From Ulota crispa (taxonomy: Eukaryota > Streptophyta > Bryopsida > Orthotrichales > Orthotrichaceae): 64,000 bases of DNA. This document shows positions 1 to 11,413 of this stretch, piece after piece. Position 1 is the stretch's first letter. Each line of letters starts with the position of its first letter. Both the position numbers and the translations under genes were made by a program. Location of the stretch: positions 28,730,002 to 28,794,001 of the forward strand of contig OY987242.1 in the NCBI GenBank assembly GCA_963920765.1. Direction: 5' to 3'. Under the pieces are notes generated by a model. It saw only the letters and a list, made by a program, of their open reading frames with translations, was not told the origin of the DNA and searched no databases.

Positions 1-610
1 CACATAATTGGGCACCAAATTGTGTTGTTGCAGGGAGTTTCGATCCAGCTCTAGCGCTTACCGTTAACGTATTCTCGCAAGTAAGCTTTTCGCAAACTCC
101 TGTTAGTTTTTGAACATAAACCTTCGTACAGCGTTTCTCGTTATTTGGTAGCCATGCTTTTTCAGGACTGCAATGTATTTCTTTAGTTTTCAAGTGAAAC
201 TGTTAGTCAGCAGCATCGATCACAGGTGCCGTCGGGTAGCCGTTTCCATAATCTTCGTTTAGGTGGGCGGAGATTCACACCAAATCACCAGCTTAGATTC
301 ATCAAAGCCCGGTGTTCATCTGCTGCTCAAACCAGGTGAAGGCAGATTCCCGAGCTCCCAACGCAACGAAAAGCACGCGATAGTTTGTAGAGTATCAGCT
401 CCACTCTACAACAATCTGGAACATAACAGAACGCTGATCATGCACATGAACAGGAGAGCTGCGTAGAGCACCGACTGTATGTTTTTCCAGCCAGAAAATT
501 CCCTGGAATCGAATGAGGGGCTTGGAACCCATGGATTCCAGGGATTTCCTAATGCCCAGTTGTAAGCTGCAGGAAGCGTGAGTCCACGAGGTCGGAAGGA
601 GGCCCGAGAC
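1..610. other. Upstream region of the F-box gene
   Basis: This is the 5' flank and probable 5' UTR of the F-box gene that starts at 611. The open frames in it are short, overlap on both strands and resemble nothing I know. The frame open from 578 begins with GTG, so it is not a eukaryotic start. I see no clear TATA box. Confidence 0.5.
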
Positions 611-1864
611 ATGGCCGCCACAAGCCAGGCGACGGTGGTCATGGACGACGTGTGGAAGTCCTTTCCGCCGGAGCTGCATGAAAACGTTCTCCGATTCGTT
701 CCCCTTCCCGAGCTCTGCCGCTTACGGGCCGTCTCCCCTGCTTGGAACCACCTCATCAAGCAGCTCAAGTTTGCGGACACGGCGACGTACATTCTCAGGA
801 CGACCATCCTCGTCGAATTATGTCTTGGCAAACGCAAAGCCGAGATCACGCGGCAGTTGAAGCACGGCTGGAGGATCTACGACCCCAGCGTACGCCAATC
901 CTTCCCGCTGGACATGCGCTTCCTCTACCAAGGTCTGGAGGGCCGGTTCGGCCCCCCAGATTACTGCAAAACCATGGCGGCCGACCGGGGCTTCGTCGCC
1001 GTTGTCTGGATCTCTCCCACGGGGAACTACGGCGAGGTCATGCGGGTTGTCAACCCGGTCACCGGATCCTTCATCGACATTCCACCACTCTACCAGACAA
1101 CGCGCGCGGCATACTACGACCCGGCGGTGCTGATGGTGGTCGAAGAGGACCACTCGGCCTTCACGCTCTACGTCGTGCAGGAATGGGACGTGGAGCCTCC
1201 TCAGAGCAGGCGCGCCTTCCGCCTCGACTCCCGAGTGCGCGAGTGGCAGGAGTTCCCGCAGCCGTCTGCCAAGCTCAACCCATCCAGCATCGTCAAGCTG
1301 GGCTCCACCCTCTTCGCCCTCTTCTGGGACATGAAGAAGGGAGCGCGGTACCGGCCCCGGCTCCTGGCCCTCGACGCGGTGCGCGGCGCCTGGACGGACA
1401 CGACCGTCAAGCTGCCCGCGGGCGTCGCCGTTCCGCGCCTGGCGACCGCGCTCGGGCGCCTGTTCTTCGTCGGGTTCGCAGGGAACGGAATTCGGCGCGG
1501 AATCCAGCTCTTGGAGGTGGACGCGGCGTCGGCGAAGTGCACCGCCGTCGCCTCCCTGGACGACGAAGAAGACGATTTCGCGTACGAGGTGTACTGGCTG
1601 ACGGTCCGCAAGACGCGAGTCGGTGTGCGCGCTGACGTCGTGGCCATGGGGTTGGGGCACCATATCGTCGTGTCGTCCGTGACGGGGGCCATGGCGGCGT
1701 ACGATCTGGCGAACGCGAAGTGGTGCGCGTGGGCCGCGGGCGACGGGATCGAGGATCACATGCTCCTCAGTGGGACGCCCTGTGGGACGTTTGCCACGGC
1801 CATGAGCCTCACTTCCAGTCCCGTGCCCGGGGCGCCCGCGACGATCAACCAGGCAGCGCGGTAG
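611..1864 (+). CDS. F-box protein, intact, intronless
   Basis: The product is a 417-residue probable substrate adaptor of an SCF ubiquitin ligase. I chose the ATG at 611 (MAATSQATVVMDD); the same frame is open upstream to 578 but only with a GTG. An F-box-like segment lies at about residues 14-55 (VWKSFPPELHENVLRFVPLP, then ELCRLRAVSPAWNHL). The rest resembles the plant F-box-associated beta-propeller type, with spaced segments such as VNPVTGSFIDIPPL, FRLDSRVREWQEFPQP and IVKLGSTLFALFWD. The gene is much richer in GC than its surroundings. It converges on the pyruvate decarboxylase gene, with only 270 bp between stop codons. A decayed paralogue lies at 16409-18061 on the other strand and shares the VW-FP-ELH-NVL and VKLGSTLF-LFWD segments. 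The substrate is unknown. The F-box call is firm; the propeller subtype is inferred. Confidence 0.85.
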   Translation: MAATSQATVVMDDVWKSFPPELHENVLRFVPLPELCRLRAVSPAWNHLIKQLKFADTATYILRTTILVELCLGKRKAEITRQLKHGWRIYDPSVRQSFPLDMRFLYQGLEGRFGPPDYCKTMAADRGFVAVVWISPTGNYGEVMRVVNPVTGSFIDIPPLYQTTRAAYYDPAVLMVVEEDHSAFTLYVVQEWDVEPPQSRRAFRLDSRVREWQEFPQPSAKLNPSSIVKLGSTLFALFWDMKKGARYRPRLLALDAVRGAWTDTTVKLPAGVAVPRLATALGRLFFVGFAGNGIRRGIQLLEVDAASAKCTAVASLDDEEDDFAYEVYWLTVRKTRVGVRADVVAMGLGHHIVVSSVTGAMAAYDLANAKWCAWAAGDGIEDHMLLSGTPCGTFATAMSLTSSPVPGAPATINQAAR

Positions 1865-1881
1865 AGAGTGAAGGATCTCTT

Positions 1882-1904
1882 AGCTGGGCTGGGCTGGGCT
1901 GGGC
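1882..1904. repeat. (GGGCT)n short tandem repeat
   Basis: About four copies of a GGGCT unit lie just after the F-box stop codon, in its 3' UTR. Confidence 0.8.
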
Positions 1905-2025
1905 GACGACTAGCGGGTCAATTCGCTTGATCGGTCTCCTCAGATCCCATACATACGGCACTCACGCAGTTCTTTCCAAAAGTAGATCGAGATGGTACCG
2001 AACAATACTGTATTCCCGTCTCTGC

Positions 2026-2031
2026 AATAAA
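2026..2031 (+). terminator. Candidate poly(A) signal of the F-box gene
   Basis: A canonical AATAAA lies 162 bases after the stop codon of the F-box gene. It is only about 100 bp from the stop codon of the convergent pyruvate decarboxylase gene, so the two 3' UTRs probably overlap. Confidence 0.5.
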
Positions 2032-2134
2032 AATTTCAATTCACGTGTATGTGACCCTGTCCAGAGCCACTGAATAGAGCATACATATATGTACACGAGT
2101 GTCATGGACTGCCCTGTTTCTATTGCGGCTGTGT

Positions 2135-5100
2135 CTATTGCGGGTTGGGTGGTCGACTGTTGGCTGTCGCCACGCGAGATCCCCATTCCAGCAGCTCCTT
2201 GCTGGTGTCGTCCTTGTGGAGGATGACTTCTATGAAGCAGAGGCTGTCCTTTTTGGCCTGGGCCGTCGCGATCGCCTCCTCCAGCTCCTCCTCCGTTCGC
2301 ACCTATAAATTCACAACCGGAGTATTCAGTCCGAGTGTTCTCTTGTTGTCCACGAGGGCGCTGCTCTCTCTTGTGTGGTAACACGATTGTTTGCCAGTCA
2401 TTCCAGGCGAAGGGGGCGTTTTCACAGAGGGGGGGATACGAACCAATTGTATCCAGCGCTCACGGTCGATCAATGTCAATGTCAAACGATCCAGCAGTGC
2501 GTGAGCACAGCGTACCTTGCACGTCCACAGGTTGCCTTCGCCGTTGGCGAACGCCTCCACCACCGCCGTGTAGTTCCAGTTCTTGATGACGTTGTAGGGG
2601 CCATCGTGAATCTCTACTTCGATGGTGTAGCCGCCGTTGTTGAGCAAGAAGATGACGCTCTTCTGTCCGTGGCCAATCATCGTCGACATGTCCTGCGCTG
2701 TCACCTGTGACAATATTGCCACAACCCAAGCTCTTCAATAAAACCGCCAGCATGCTTGCGACGGAAAAATGTTGGAGGGACATTCGAGACTGCTCAACGA
2801 GGCTATTTCGACACCGAAGGTCGTAGAACGTGATCGGCACCCGTCCGTGAAGGCATAATTAGACATTCAACTACACCTCATCAAGCATAGCGACCTGATT
2901 TGTTCGATAACATTGGCAACACCGACGTCACCGGACTCACGTGCCACAAAAGACTGAGACGCTAGCCGGGGATGCCGCAGAGAGTTGGCAAGGCGGGGAG
3001 GGGCGTCATACCTGAAAACTGCCATCGCCGATGCAGGCTATCACGCGTTTGTCTTTGGCGCCTTGCGCGTAGCCGAGAGTGGCTCCCACCGCCCAGCCGA
3101 TGGAGCCGTACTGCATTTGGAACTCGTAGGTGCAACCCTCGGGGAGCCTGAGCTTTTGGCAATTAAACCACGCGTCTCCCGTCTCGGCGATGACGGCCGA
3201 GTCCTTCGTCAGCATGCCCTGCCAACAGGTAATAGTTTAAGAACAGCCAGAGACAAGGCTGGCGAGAAAGTCACATCAGGAAAATTGGTCTCATACAGCA
3301 GGCAGTACAGGATGAGAAGCGAATTCTCTAACCCCTCAAGTGCGAAATTAAGATATAGAAGTTCTAGTTTAGAAGTTGATCGTTGCATATAATTACCCTC
3401 AGAACGTTTTTTTTTTTGCTCAAACATGTTGGTTGTTATTTTGATTTTGTAAGCATTTCCTAGAGTTTTCTACATGATTTGCTTCATTTCAAAATCCAGC
3501 AGGAAATGGCGGTATCCATGGTTAGGGATTTGATCAGGTGGGGTTAAGTAAACCTGAAGTGGTCCAATGTTCATATTGAATAAAGTGCTTTAAAGGTGAG
3601 GTACTATCCAAATCACTCTTCATTCATTCGAAGTAATATTTGAATCGTCAAAAAGCAAACCTTGCTATACAACCAGCTTGATGAATATGAAGTAAATAAT
3701 GGAATACCAAAAATAATTGGTATCTTTTTAAATGAATTGGACATTAAAGGACGAGTAAGTATTCATGCAGAGAGATAATTTTCGTGCTTGGGGTTACCTG
3801 AATGTGCTTGAAAAGGTTAACAGTTCTGAGAGGCTGGCCTGGCATTTGCTTCAGAGCAACGCTGGGAGGTACGTACATGCGCGAGTAGTTATCAAATGCA
3901 GTAGTGTTTTTCTTCACCTTTTTCGCAAGCAATTCCAGAAAGTCCCTCATCAGCACACAACCAAAGGACGGCCCGTTTCCAATCTTCACTCGGTCGGGCT
4001 CCAAGCTGATAATGTTATCCTTTTTGATGAGCAGCGAGTATCCAACAGAGCTGCAAAAATATTTGCAAAAACTTAAATACCTCCAGTTTCAGGAGCATCA
4101 ACATACAATCAAAATTTGCAAGAGTTCCATAAGAAGGCCTCAAAGTGCGATGTGCAGCTACCTGTAATCATTGAAGACTGGCCCCGCAAATAGATACTTG
4201 TCAGCAGATTCAACGATCTCAGCTGTGTACGTCGAGCTTACAGCACCCCAGTAAGTGCCAATGAAACTGGGGTGACTCTCTGGAAAATGACCCTTCGCCG
4301 AAGGCATGACTGCCACTGGATATCCAGACGCCGTGGCGAACTCTTCAAACGCTTCAATTGCTTTCGAGAAACGCAGCTGAGGGCCAGCTATGAGGACGGG
4401 CTTGACGCTTCCATTTAAGAGCTCACTCACTGTATCTACGGCCGCCTCCAAGCTCAACCGGTTGGTCGTCGTGTTTCCAATTCCATAGAGCCTGAACCCA
4501 TTTCCATGCACAGGCCACGTGTACCCTGCTTAGGTAACGCCAATATGACCTGATTATGATACCCTCCCTAAACGTAACACCTCTAAATCTGGCACGATGA
4601 GTACACACTGATTTGTTAAATGTATATCATCTCAACATCAGAAACTGTATCAGGTTTAGCCCATCTACAAAAAAAGAAGTTTGAACTCTTATAAATTTTG
4701 CATTTGGTACCATAATAGTGCATTCTCTGATACATTAGAATCCTCTCTGATTTTTGATACTCAAAACGTTGGTAATTCTGATGATATTTACTCGTTCAGC
4801 ACTTGAAGTGTAGTGTTTTGGTGTGGATCACTTACTCGGTAGAAACTTCAGAGGAGACACTTTCATAATTCAACCTTGTCGACCAACACTAAAGAACAAA
4901 GCCATCAATTGGTAAGGGGTGTAGCACCTTCGGGGATCGGGACCCTGAGTCAAGGAGTATGGAAGAGGAACCGCTCTGAAGGATGGATGTGGAATCGCAG
5001 GCAGGTTGCAGCTGATACTGATGTACACGGGCTTGCTCTTTTCAAGCGCAGTAGAAATGGCTTTGTCCACGAGCTCATGCGCGTCGTCCAATGATTGTAT

Positions 5101-6405
5101 TACCACCTATTGTCCACATTGGAACCATGCGATTAGAAAAACAATCAGGCATAAACTCATACTCCAAAGAAGCGAATCCCTAAACATGTTCTGGAGTGCA
5201 CTGGTAAATCTCTTCGCCATCCATATTCTACCTTAATCTCTTAAAACAAGTAAAATGGATGATTTAATGGAGAAAACCCTACCCATCCAAACTACTTGCA
5301 CCCTGACAATTCAAATCCTTAATCCAATAATACATTGAAGATGCACAACAAAAGATAAAAACACTAAAAGATGACAATCAGTTCATCTCACGTTTGTTCA
5401 CAATTCTACTAGCACCTCCTAGAAATGAGTGGATTTGATGAAACAATGACAATGCAGTATAACATAACAACCTAAGTGCAACTCTACAAACATAACTCTT
5501 CAATCAAGTCCAGAATTGAAGTTACACGATATGAGATACTACGGTAGGAACCTGAGAGTAAAACTCAAACTTCTAACACGAACGATACATTGTTGAGTTT
5601 CATCCTCACGTTGATCTTAACAAATGTATCAAACATCAGGAAGAAAGTTTTACTGTCGCCCCTTCGAGAATGTGCACGTCGTCTAACAGAAGCAAGAAAA
5701 AACGAGGTAGGATGATCTAGTGGCATATGAAGATGCCCAAAACCTAATAAAACATTCAAAGCTTATTGACAAAAATCTAAAAATTCGTTTGCGAGGTGTT
5801 TTCATTACGGTCAATGCGTGTTTTCCGTCCCACAATGGAAACAAACGCCCATTTCTTCAGAAAAACATAAGTAGAAAAATCAAAGAAGGATTTCTAGTAC
5901 ACTAGCCAAATGCAAGGATAACTGAAAAAATGTCGATGTGACGGTGCCCGAGTATGCATACCTGGGCACAAGTGACTTGCTGAAAACACCGGTACTCTTG
6001 ACCGAAATCGGCGATGCCAATCGTGTGATGAAGGATGCGGTTCGTCCCGTAATCGTTGGAATTCGGCCCACCAACAAGGCAAATCACGGGGAGATTCTCA
6101 CTGTACGCGCCCGCGATGGCATTGATCACACTCAAACCCCCCACGGTGAACGTCACGGCGCAGGCCCCAATGCCGTTGGCGCGCGCGTATCCGTCGGCAG
6201 CGTAACCCGCGTTCAATTCATTGCAACACCCCACGAGATTAAGACCGGGCTCCGCAAGCAAGTGGTCGAGTAGAATGAGGTTGAAGTCCCCGGGCACCGT
6301 GAACACGTCGCGGACACCCACTTCCACAAGGCGGGATGCAATGTAGCCGCCCAGCGTCTTTGGACCCGCCGACGCGGCTTCCTTCGCTTTGTTTGACCCT
6401 CCCAT
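2135..6405 (-). CDS. PDC: Pyruvate decarboxylase, seven exons
   Basis: This cytosolic thiamine-diphosphate enzyme decarboxylates pyruvate to acetaldehyde, the first step of ethanol fermentation. Proposed join on the minus strand: 5962-6405, 4928-5106, 4162-4491, 3798-4050, 3012-3218, 2516-2704, 2135-2302. Every junction is GT...AG and phases match, giving 589 residues, the usual plant length. The start is the ATG at 6405; the frame is open to 6417 only with a TTG. The catalytic Glu is near residue 63 ([16 protein letters not shown]) and the His pair at 126-127 (RILHHTIG). The ThDP/Mg motif runs from GDG (466-468) to NN (493-494), 24 residues apart, and is split by intron 5. The protein ends with [10 protein letters not shown] and a proline-rich tail, typical of plant PDC. 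Exon 2 could end a few bases differently, because residues 200-215 are poorly conserved. The gene appears intact. Confidence 0.95.
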
Positions 6406-7237
6406 TTTTCTTCTCAATGGCCGTCACTACTATGGCCACACCTGTCCAGCCAATTTCAGTGAGCCCACGAGATTTGAGCGATGCATGTCATCAGATCAGC
6501 CCTCCTCATGCAAACTCACAGAAACAAAAAAATCCTCGAATCTCTACACAGATGTACCACAAACGTACAAGACCTCTCCAAAATACTGACTCATGCAAAA
6601 TCCCCTCCGTTCGACACTCAGAAGAAACGTAAGCTGCAGTCAGGCCGCAGCAGCAGCGAGCGGACAATTCCGAAATTCAGCTAATTCATCTCGCCTTCCT
6701 CGCAAGCTTGCTGCCGCTCCGCACTCTTCTGGGTCGAGAAATTTAAAAAATCTCGACAAAAAACACCTCAATCTAATCGAATTCCTACACAACCCCAACC
6801 CGAAACACGAGCCATTACAGCTACGATCCCACATCAACGAACCAGAATCTCACCTCTAACGGCGCACTGGGACGGACGTAGCACCCAGCTTAAGGAATCC
6901 ACCACGCACCTCGCTGCGAGATCAAACGCCCCGGCTAGCAACAGCAACGTCGGGTGTGAACGCACCAGAGCCACCACCACAGATGAGAATTGTTGGAGTT
7001 GATGCCTGTCTGCAGAAGTTTGGAGACGGGGAAAGTTCACAGGCTGCTACCGAAGGCGATGGCGCGGAAGAGAATCCTTGATTGTCACGCCCAGCGAGCG
7101 AGCGAGCGAGCGAAGAGCGGGATGGTCGTGATGCGAGGGTGACGAAGCGGCCAACCAGAAAGTGCAGAAGCATTCCCAAAGCTGGCGTAGGTGCCGTGCT
7201 GACTTGGCAGCAGCCGAAGCACCTTGCCACCTGCTCC
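6406..7237 (-). promoter_or_regulatory. Upstream region and probable 5' UTR of PDC
   Basis: This stretch before the PDC start is GC-rich from about 6850 to 7237 and then turns AT-rich. On the minus strand it has a plausible splice donor at 6854/6853 (TTAGAG then GTGAG) and possible acceptors close to the ATG, so a non-coding first exon is likely. Positions 6775-7237 recur in opposite orientation at 15393-15820. Open frames here are short and unlike known proteins. I recognise no anaerobic-response element. Confidence 0.5.
7094..7114. repeat. (GCGA)n microsatellite
   Basis: About five copies of GCGA lie in the GC-rich region upstream of PDC. The equivalent part of the inverted copy near 15.5 kb lacks this run. 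Confidence 0.8.
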
Positions 7238-7329
7238 CGCCCGCGGCCCGTCCCAGCAGTCCAGCACCAGTCCTTTTTGCTCCGTTAGCCCTCGCTCCCT
7301 CAGGCCAGGGTTTAATTTTTGTTTCTGTC

Positions 7330-7745
7330 AGGGTAGAGCGACCCGCACCCCAGAATGCAGGCAGGTAAGGAAATTATAGCTAAAATTGGATCAAATGAAT
7401 GTTATGAAGGTTTTTTTGTTTGCATTGTAGATGAGCAATAAGAGGCCTCTGTGTGCATTTAGGAATGGAGGAATTGTGGAGGGACATAGATGCATTGGCC
7501 TATATCAAGTATTAAAAAACAAATGTGGCGGCAAGAGGCCAAAAAAAAGCCCTAAATGTTATATAAATGTTCATCCAAAAAAATCTAATATTAACTACTT
7601 TCATCCAAAATTTGACAAATTGAGATTTTGCTAGAGTAGAATATGGCGATTTCATCCAAATTTTCATGCATATTTCTTAATGTAACAGTAGCTAGCTCAC
7701 TTTCAAGGTAAGATTTAGGCAAAAATTGTCAACAAATTAAAGCCT
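7330..7745. repeat. Dispersed repeat relic (family with 46627-46872 and 57722-58201)
   Basis: It shares scattered segments with the loop of the 46-47 kb inverted repeat (a CACCCCA-AATGCA-GCAGGTAAG start and GCAATTTCATCCA-like text) and, in reverse orientation, with the insertion at 57722-58201. No coding capacity is visible. The boundaries are approximate. Confidence 0.45.
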
Positions 7746-7850
7746 AGGGCCTAGGCCCCACCTTTGCAATTTGTAGTCCCGGCATTAATTTGGGCCAAAC
7801 TTGTCGTCCTATGGGCCTTTGTATATGAGGACGCGGGGCTCATTCACAAT

Positions 7851-8182
7851 GGGGAAATTATAAATAGGGGCACACAAACAAAAAAAATCTATTATGAATA
7901 GGGGCACAGTTTCAAAATACCTACAAATAGAGGCTCAATTTCAAAAAAAATTTATAGATTTTTGAAAAATTTTGGTTTGGACATTGGTTGATTTAGAACT
8001 TCATACTAAATGATAGCTAACTTCCAAAACACTAAGAAGCTTGTTCAAATCAAACTTCAATAAAAAAAAAGTTGTAAATGGGCTTTGAAATTGTGCCTCT
8101 ATTTGTAAATTTTTTGAAATTGTGCCCTTATTTATAATTGTTTTTTTGTTTCTGTTTTTTTGCCCCTATTTGTAATTTCCCC
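7851..8182. mobile_element. Foldback MITE, GGGGAAATTA ends
   Basis: It starts GGGGAAATTATAAATAGGGG and ends with a near inverse complement. Further inward repeats (ATAGGGGCA and its complement) give a hairpin-like element of 332 bp. The flanks are near-identical 9-mers, ATTCACAAT on the left and ATTAACAAT on the right, as expected of a 9-bp target duplication of the Mutator type. A related copy lies at 33109-33550. No coding capacity. Confidence 0.7.
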
Positions 8183-8191
8183 ATTAACAAT

Positions 8192-10218
8192 TCAGGAGAT
8201 CAACATTTAGGCCAAATTTTGATTGGGCCCTAATACAAACCCTTATATCTAATTGATGGCCCAATTTTGAGCTTTTTGCCATTCAATTGGTTCATTTAAC
8301 CCCTCTTTGCCTAAGGCCCAAAGAGAGTTTAGGGCATCCTTGCTTTTCAAGTGTTGTAAGTCCCAATGTCACTAGAGTATGAAAATCTCAACTTGTACAA
8401 TCTTGTGGTGTGCATGTTGTAGATGATGTGGATCAAATTTGGGGACATTTGACCACATAAATTGGAAGATTTTAATGTTTTAGTGCAAATAAAAGATGCT
8501 GAAATTTTCCTAAAAATACTTTTGGAGGTGAAATATCATTTCTAAACCTACTCAAATGAAAAAAAAAATAGTAAAGTGATTCAAACCAGTATACAAACAC
8601 ATTGGTGAAAGAAAATATCAATTAATATACTCACTTTTTTGCAACATTGTTTTGAAATGTCAAAAAACAATGAAAAAACCAGCAAAAATTCACATCTATT
8701 GCTAACCCTCCTTCTACTAAAATGCTTCTCATTCACTCATAACTTCTTGGATTGATATGAAATTTTAACTATAATAACTAGAATAGTACAAGCAACTTTT
8801 CTAATAACAAATATTGAAAGCAAAGTTTTTATGAAGAAGTTATAAGCCACCAAAGTTCACTATAATGCATAAATGTGTGGATTTTGAACTTTGAGGTGCT
8901 CCCAAACATTCAAGAAGACTTAGATTGATGTGAAAATCTTACCACAACTACTAGACTTTAAGGGGAACAAAACCCAACAAAGTTTATTGAAAACAAACAT
9001 TTGATGAAAAAGATACAAGCCCCCAAAGTTGCAGCCATCACAATGCAATGTGGTGAACTCAAATTGACCTTTGAACATTGAATGGCTTTTGCAAACTCAA
9101 TATGTATTAAATTAATTTGAAAATTCTATCACATGAATTGACTAGTATGCACAACTTTGACAACAAATTTTACTAGATTTTGAAAATTAAGGCAAAACTT
9201 GCAGCACTTCAAGTTGCAAAAATAGATTGATGGAGGACAAAAATTGTCCCCTTAGGCGATGAGGGATTAAGTGATTTTAAAGTTGGGACAAAAATTTGGC
9301 TTTATAGAGTCCTAGACATAAAATCATAGTCCTCACTCAAATCCCTTCCACACCCTAGATTTTTTATCAAATCTAAAAGTAATTACATATTTGAAAAGCC
9401 TGGTAAGGGGGACAAAATGTGTTAGAATTTGAGGAGTAGATTATTCCTAATCCATGCCAAATGCAATTTTGTACAAACAAATATGCCATATTTGTCAACT
9501 TTTATCAACACTACTAACATCTTTGTGGCTTTTAAATGCCCTTTAGAACTTGAAATTGTCTCAACTCAAACAAGCATGTTATACATTGAGAACAAACTGA
9601 GAACATGTTGGTGGTAAATTGTTGATAAATTTGTATTGATTTTAAAAGCATTTAAATCATGACTTGATGTTTTTTTCAATTTTTTTCTAATGCTTCACCT
9701 AATTAGAATTACTTCAAAGTTTAATACAATTTGTCCTTTTTCTAATTTTTCCAAATATGTACCCAGATATGTAGTTAGTGTTAGATTTGATAAAATGTTG
9801 ATTATTGTAGATTAGGTCACAATCTTTGTCAACTTTTTGTATATTCAACCATGGTTTCTCTTGTAGTGCGCTATTAAGTTGGATTTGTAGAATCTCTCCA
9901 CCAATTGATGAAATCCTACTAAGATCTATAGCTTTAGCATCATTGCTTAGACAATTGACACTCTTCCGTAGTTCACATGTATCAATTGGAATTCTAACTC
10001 CTCAACTTTTGCAAGATTGCAGTTGCCCTGCTTGGTTAAATGAATTTTCAATTATATCATTCCCTTGTTTTTGAAATTGCACTAAGGTCCCATTTATGTA
10101 TAAACACAATTCCAAGCTAGTTCGCCAATGTAGTTATCAATATTCTATGATTGAAACAAGCACTTTCTTATCTGGAATTTTAGTTCTCGACCGGAGTCCA
10201 CACTCCCCCCCCATTGTA
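8192..10218. other. AT-rich intergenic DNA
   Basis: No gene, long open frame or clear TIR pair is visible. The text reads like old degenerate transposon sequence with many A and T runs. The open frames at 9429-9617 and 9826-10074 are short and unlike known proteins. Confidence 0.5.
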
Positions 10219-10593
10219 TTATGACAAGGGAATTGATATGTGTGCCACACCCTTTGATCTATCGTACCACACCCCGGGGTAAATTTTAGATTTCTACCAT
10301 CAAAAAGCTGCATTTGAGAATTTGAAATTTAGTTTTGGACTCAGAGACCATAATTTAGTCTACAACCGTAAAAAAGTTGCAATTCAACAACACCCAATGA
10401 AAAAGTTGAACTAAGGAAAAAAGTATTATTTTTACTTTTGTTTGTAAAAAAAGATAAGCTTTGTCATTAAGTGTTGTTGAATTGCAACTTTTTTAATGGT
10501 TCTAGACTAAATCATGGTCTTTGAGTCCAAATCTAAATTCTAAATTCTAAAATTCAGCTTTATGATGGTAGAAATCTAAAATTTACCTCAAGC

Positions 10594-10845
10594 ATTAGCA
10601 AAATTTTGAGCCCTACAAAATGCCCCTAACTCCACTTGAGAGATGTGCATATAGAGAAAAAAATTGCTATTTTTGACTGTCAGAATTTGCCATTTTTGAC
10701 ATCCGCAGTGTGTCATATGATGTGCCACGGCGGTTTTAGTATTATTATTATTATTATTATTATTATTTATTATTTTGTTCACCTTCGTTATGTAGAGCGG
10801 CACAATTTTTTAGGGGCCCTCTAGAGGGTTCAAAATTTTGCTAAT
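10594..10845. mobile_element. Small TIR element nested in the foldback MITE
   Basis: Its ends are ATTAGCAAAATTTTGA and the inverse, followed inward by CCCT. Copy 2 of the host MITE (34898-35306) has uninterrupted sequence at this point, which shows an insertion of about 250 bp. No convincing target duplication is visible, so the exact ends are uncertain. Confidence 0.6.
10741..10774. repeat. (ATT)n microsatellite
   Basis: About eleven ATT units with one interruption lie inside the nested element. Confidence 0.9.
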
Positions 10846-10901
10846 GGGTGTAGAACAGTAGTTCAAAGGGTGTGGTAGACATATCAATGCCCTTATCACA
10901 A

Positions 10902-11413
10902 TTACAAACACCAAGAAGCTTCAAAATTAATGCACAATGAGACAAACAGACTTCCTCTTCACACTCTTAATGACACATCCATCATTAAATGCCTAGCAAT
11001 CATGCATTACACAAAAGGTCAATTCTAAAACTATCACCTTATGCCACATGATGCAACAAAAAGAAATTGTAAGAAAATTAGGATACAATAGCTTCAAGAT
11101 GGTTTATGGTCATGATCTATGTAATGTACATACCCAATAAATGTTTCTACACAAAAAATGCACATGATGCCATTTACTATATAGATAATGCAAAATCAAA
11201 AGTCTAAAACAAATACCACTTATTGTAGACCCACTTGAACCAAAATTTATTTGCTTTATTACTAGCACCCAAAATAAGCATAGAAACAAACTTTAAGTGT
11301 CTAACAAAATTTGCTCAAAACATGAAACTAAAAAAAGAGCATGCAAACGACAATATTATCTCCAATGCCACCTTAGTGACGTCCTAGTCTAACCTCTTTC
11401 CTTGACAATTTGA
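10902..11413. other. AT-rich intergenic DNA
   Basis: No gene, paired repeat or open frame is visible. Confidence 0.4.

Larger units (their letters stand above)
10228..10892. mobile_element. Foldback MITE, copy 1, with nested insertion
   Basis: The left end reads GGGAATTGATATGTGTGCCA and the right end is its inverse. The arms are palindromic almost throughout; a GTTGCAATTCAACAACACC segment near the centre has its complement about 90 bp away. Flanking 9-mers are TTATGACAA and TTATCACAA (8 of 9 match), a Mutator-like target duplication. Without the nested insertion it is about 413 bp, matching the 409 bp of copy 2 at 34898-35306. Confidence 0.75.

Noticed and set aside
818-1759. Long minus-strand frame (313 codons) across the F-box gene
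   Set aside because: It is a by-product of the GC-rich coding strand: Arg/Gly/His-rich, no domain, and it overlaps a gene with clear homology.
2962-3392. Short frames inside the PDC gene on both strands
   Set aside because: They overlap PDC exon 5 and its flanking introns; the exon series explains the region fully.
6922-7230. 102-codon minus-strand frame upstream of PDC
   Set aside because: Its inverted homologue near 15.4-15.8 kb does not keep the frame, so it is probably non-coding leader.
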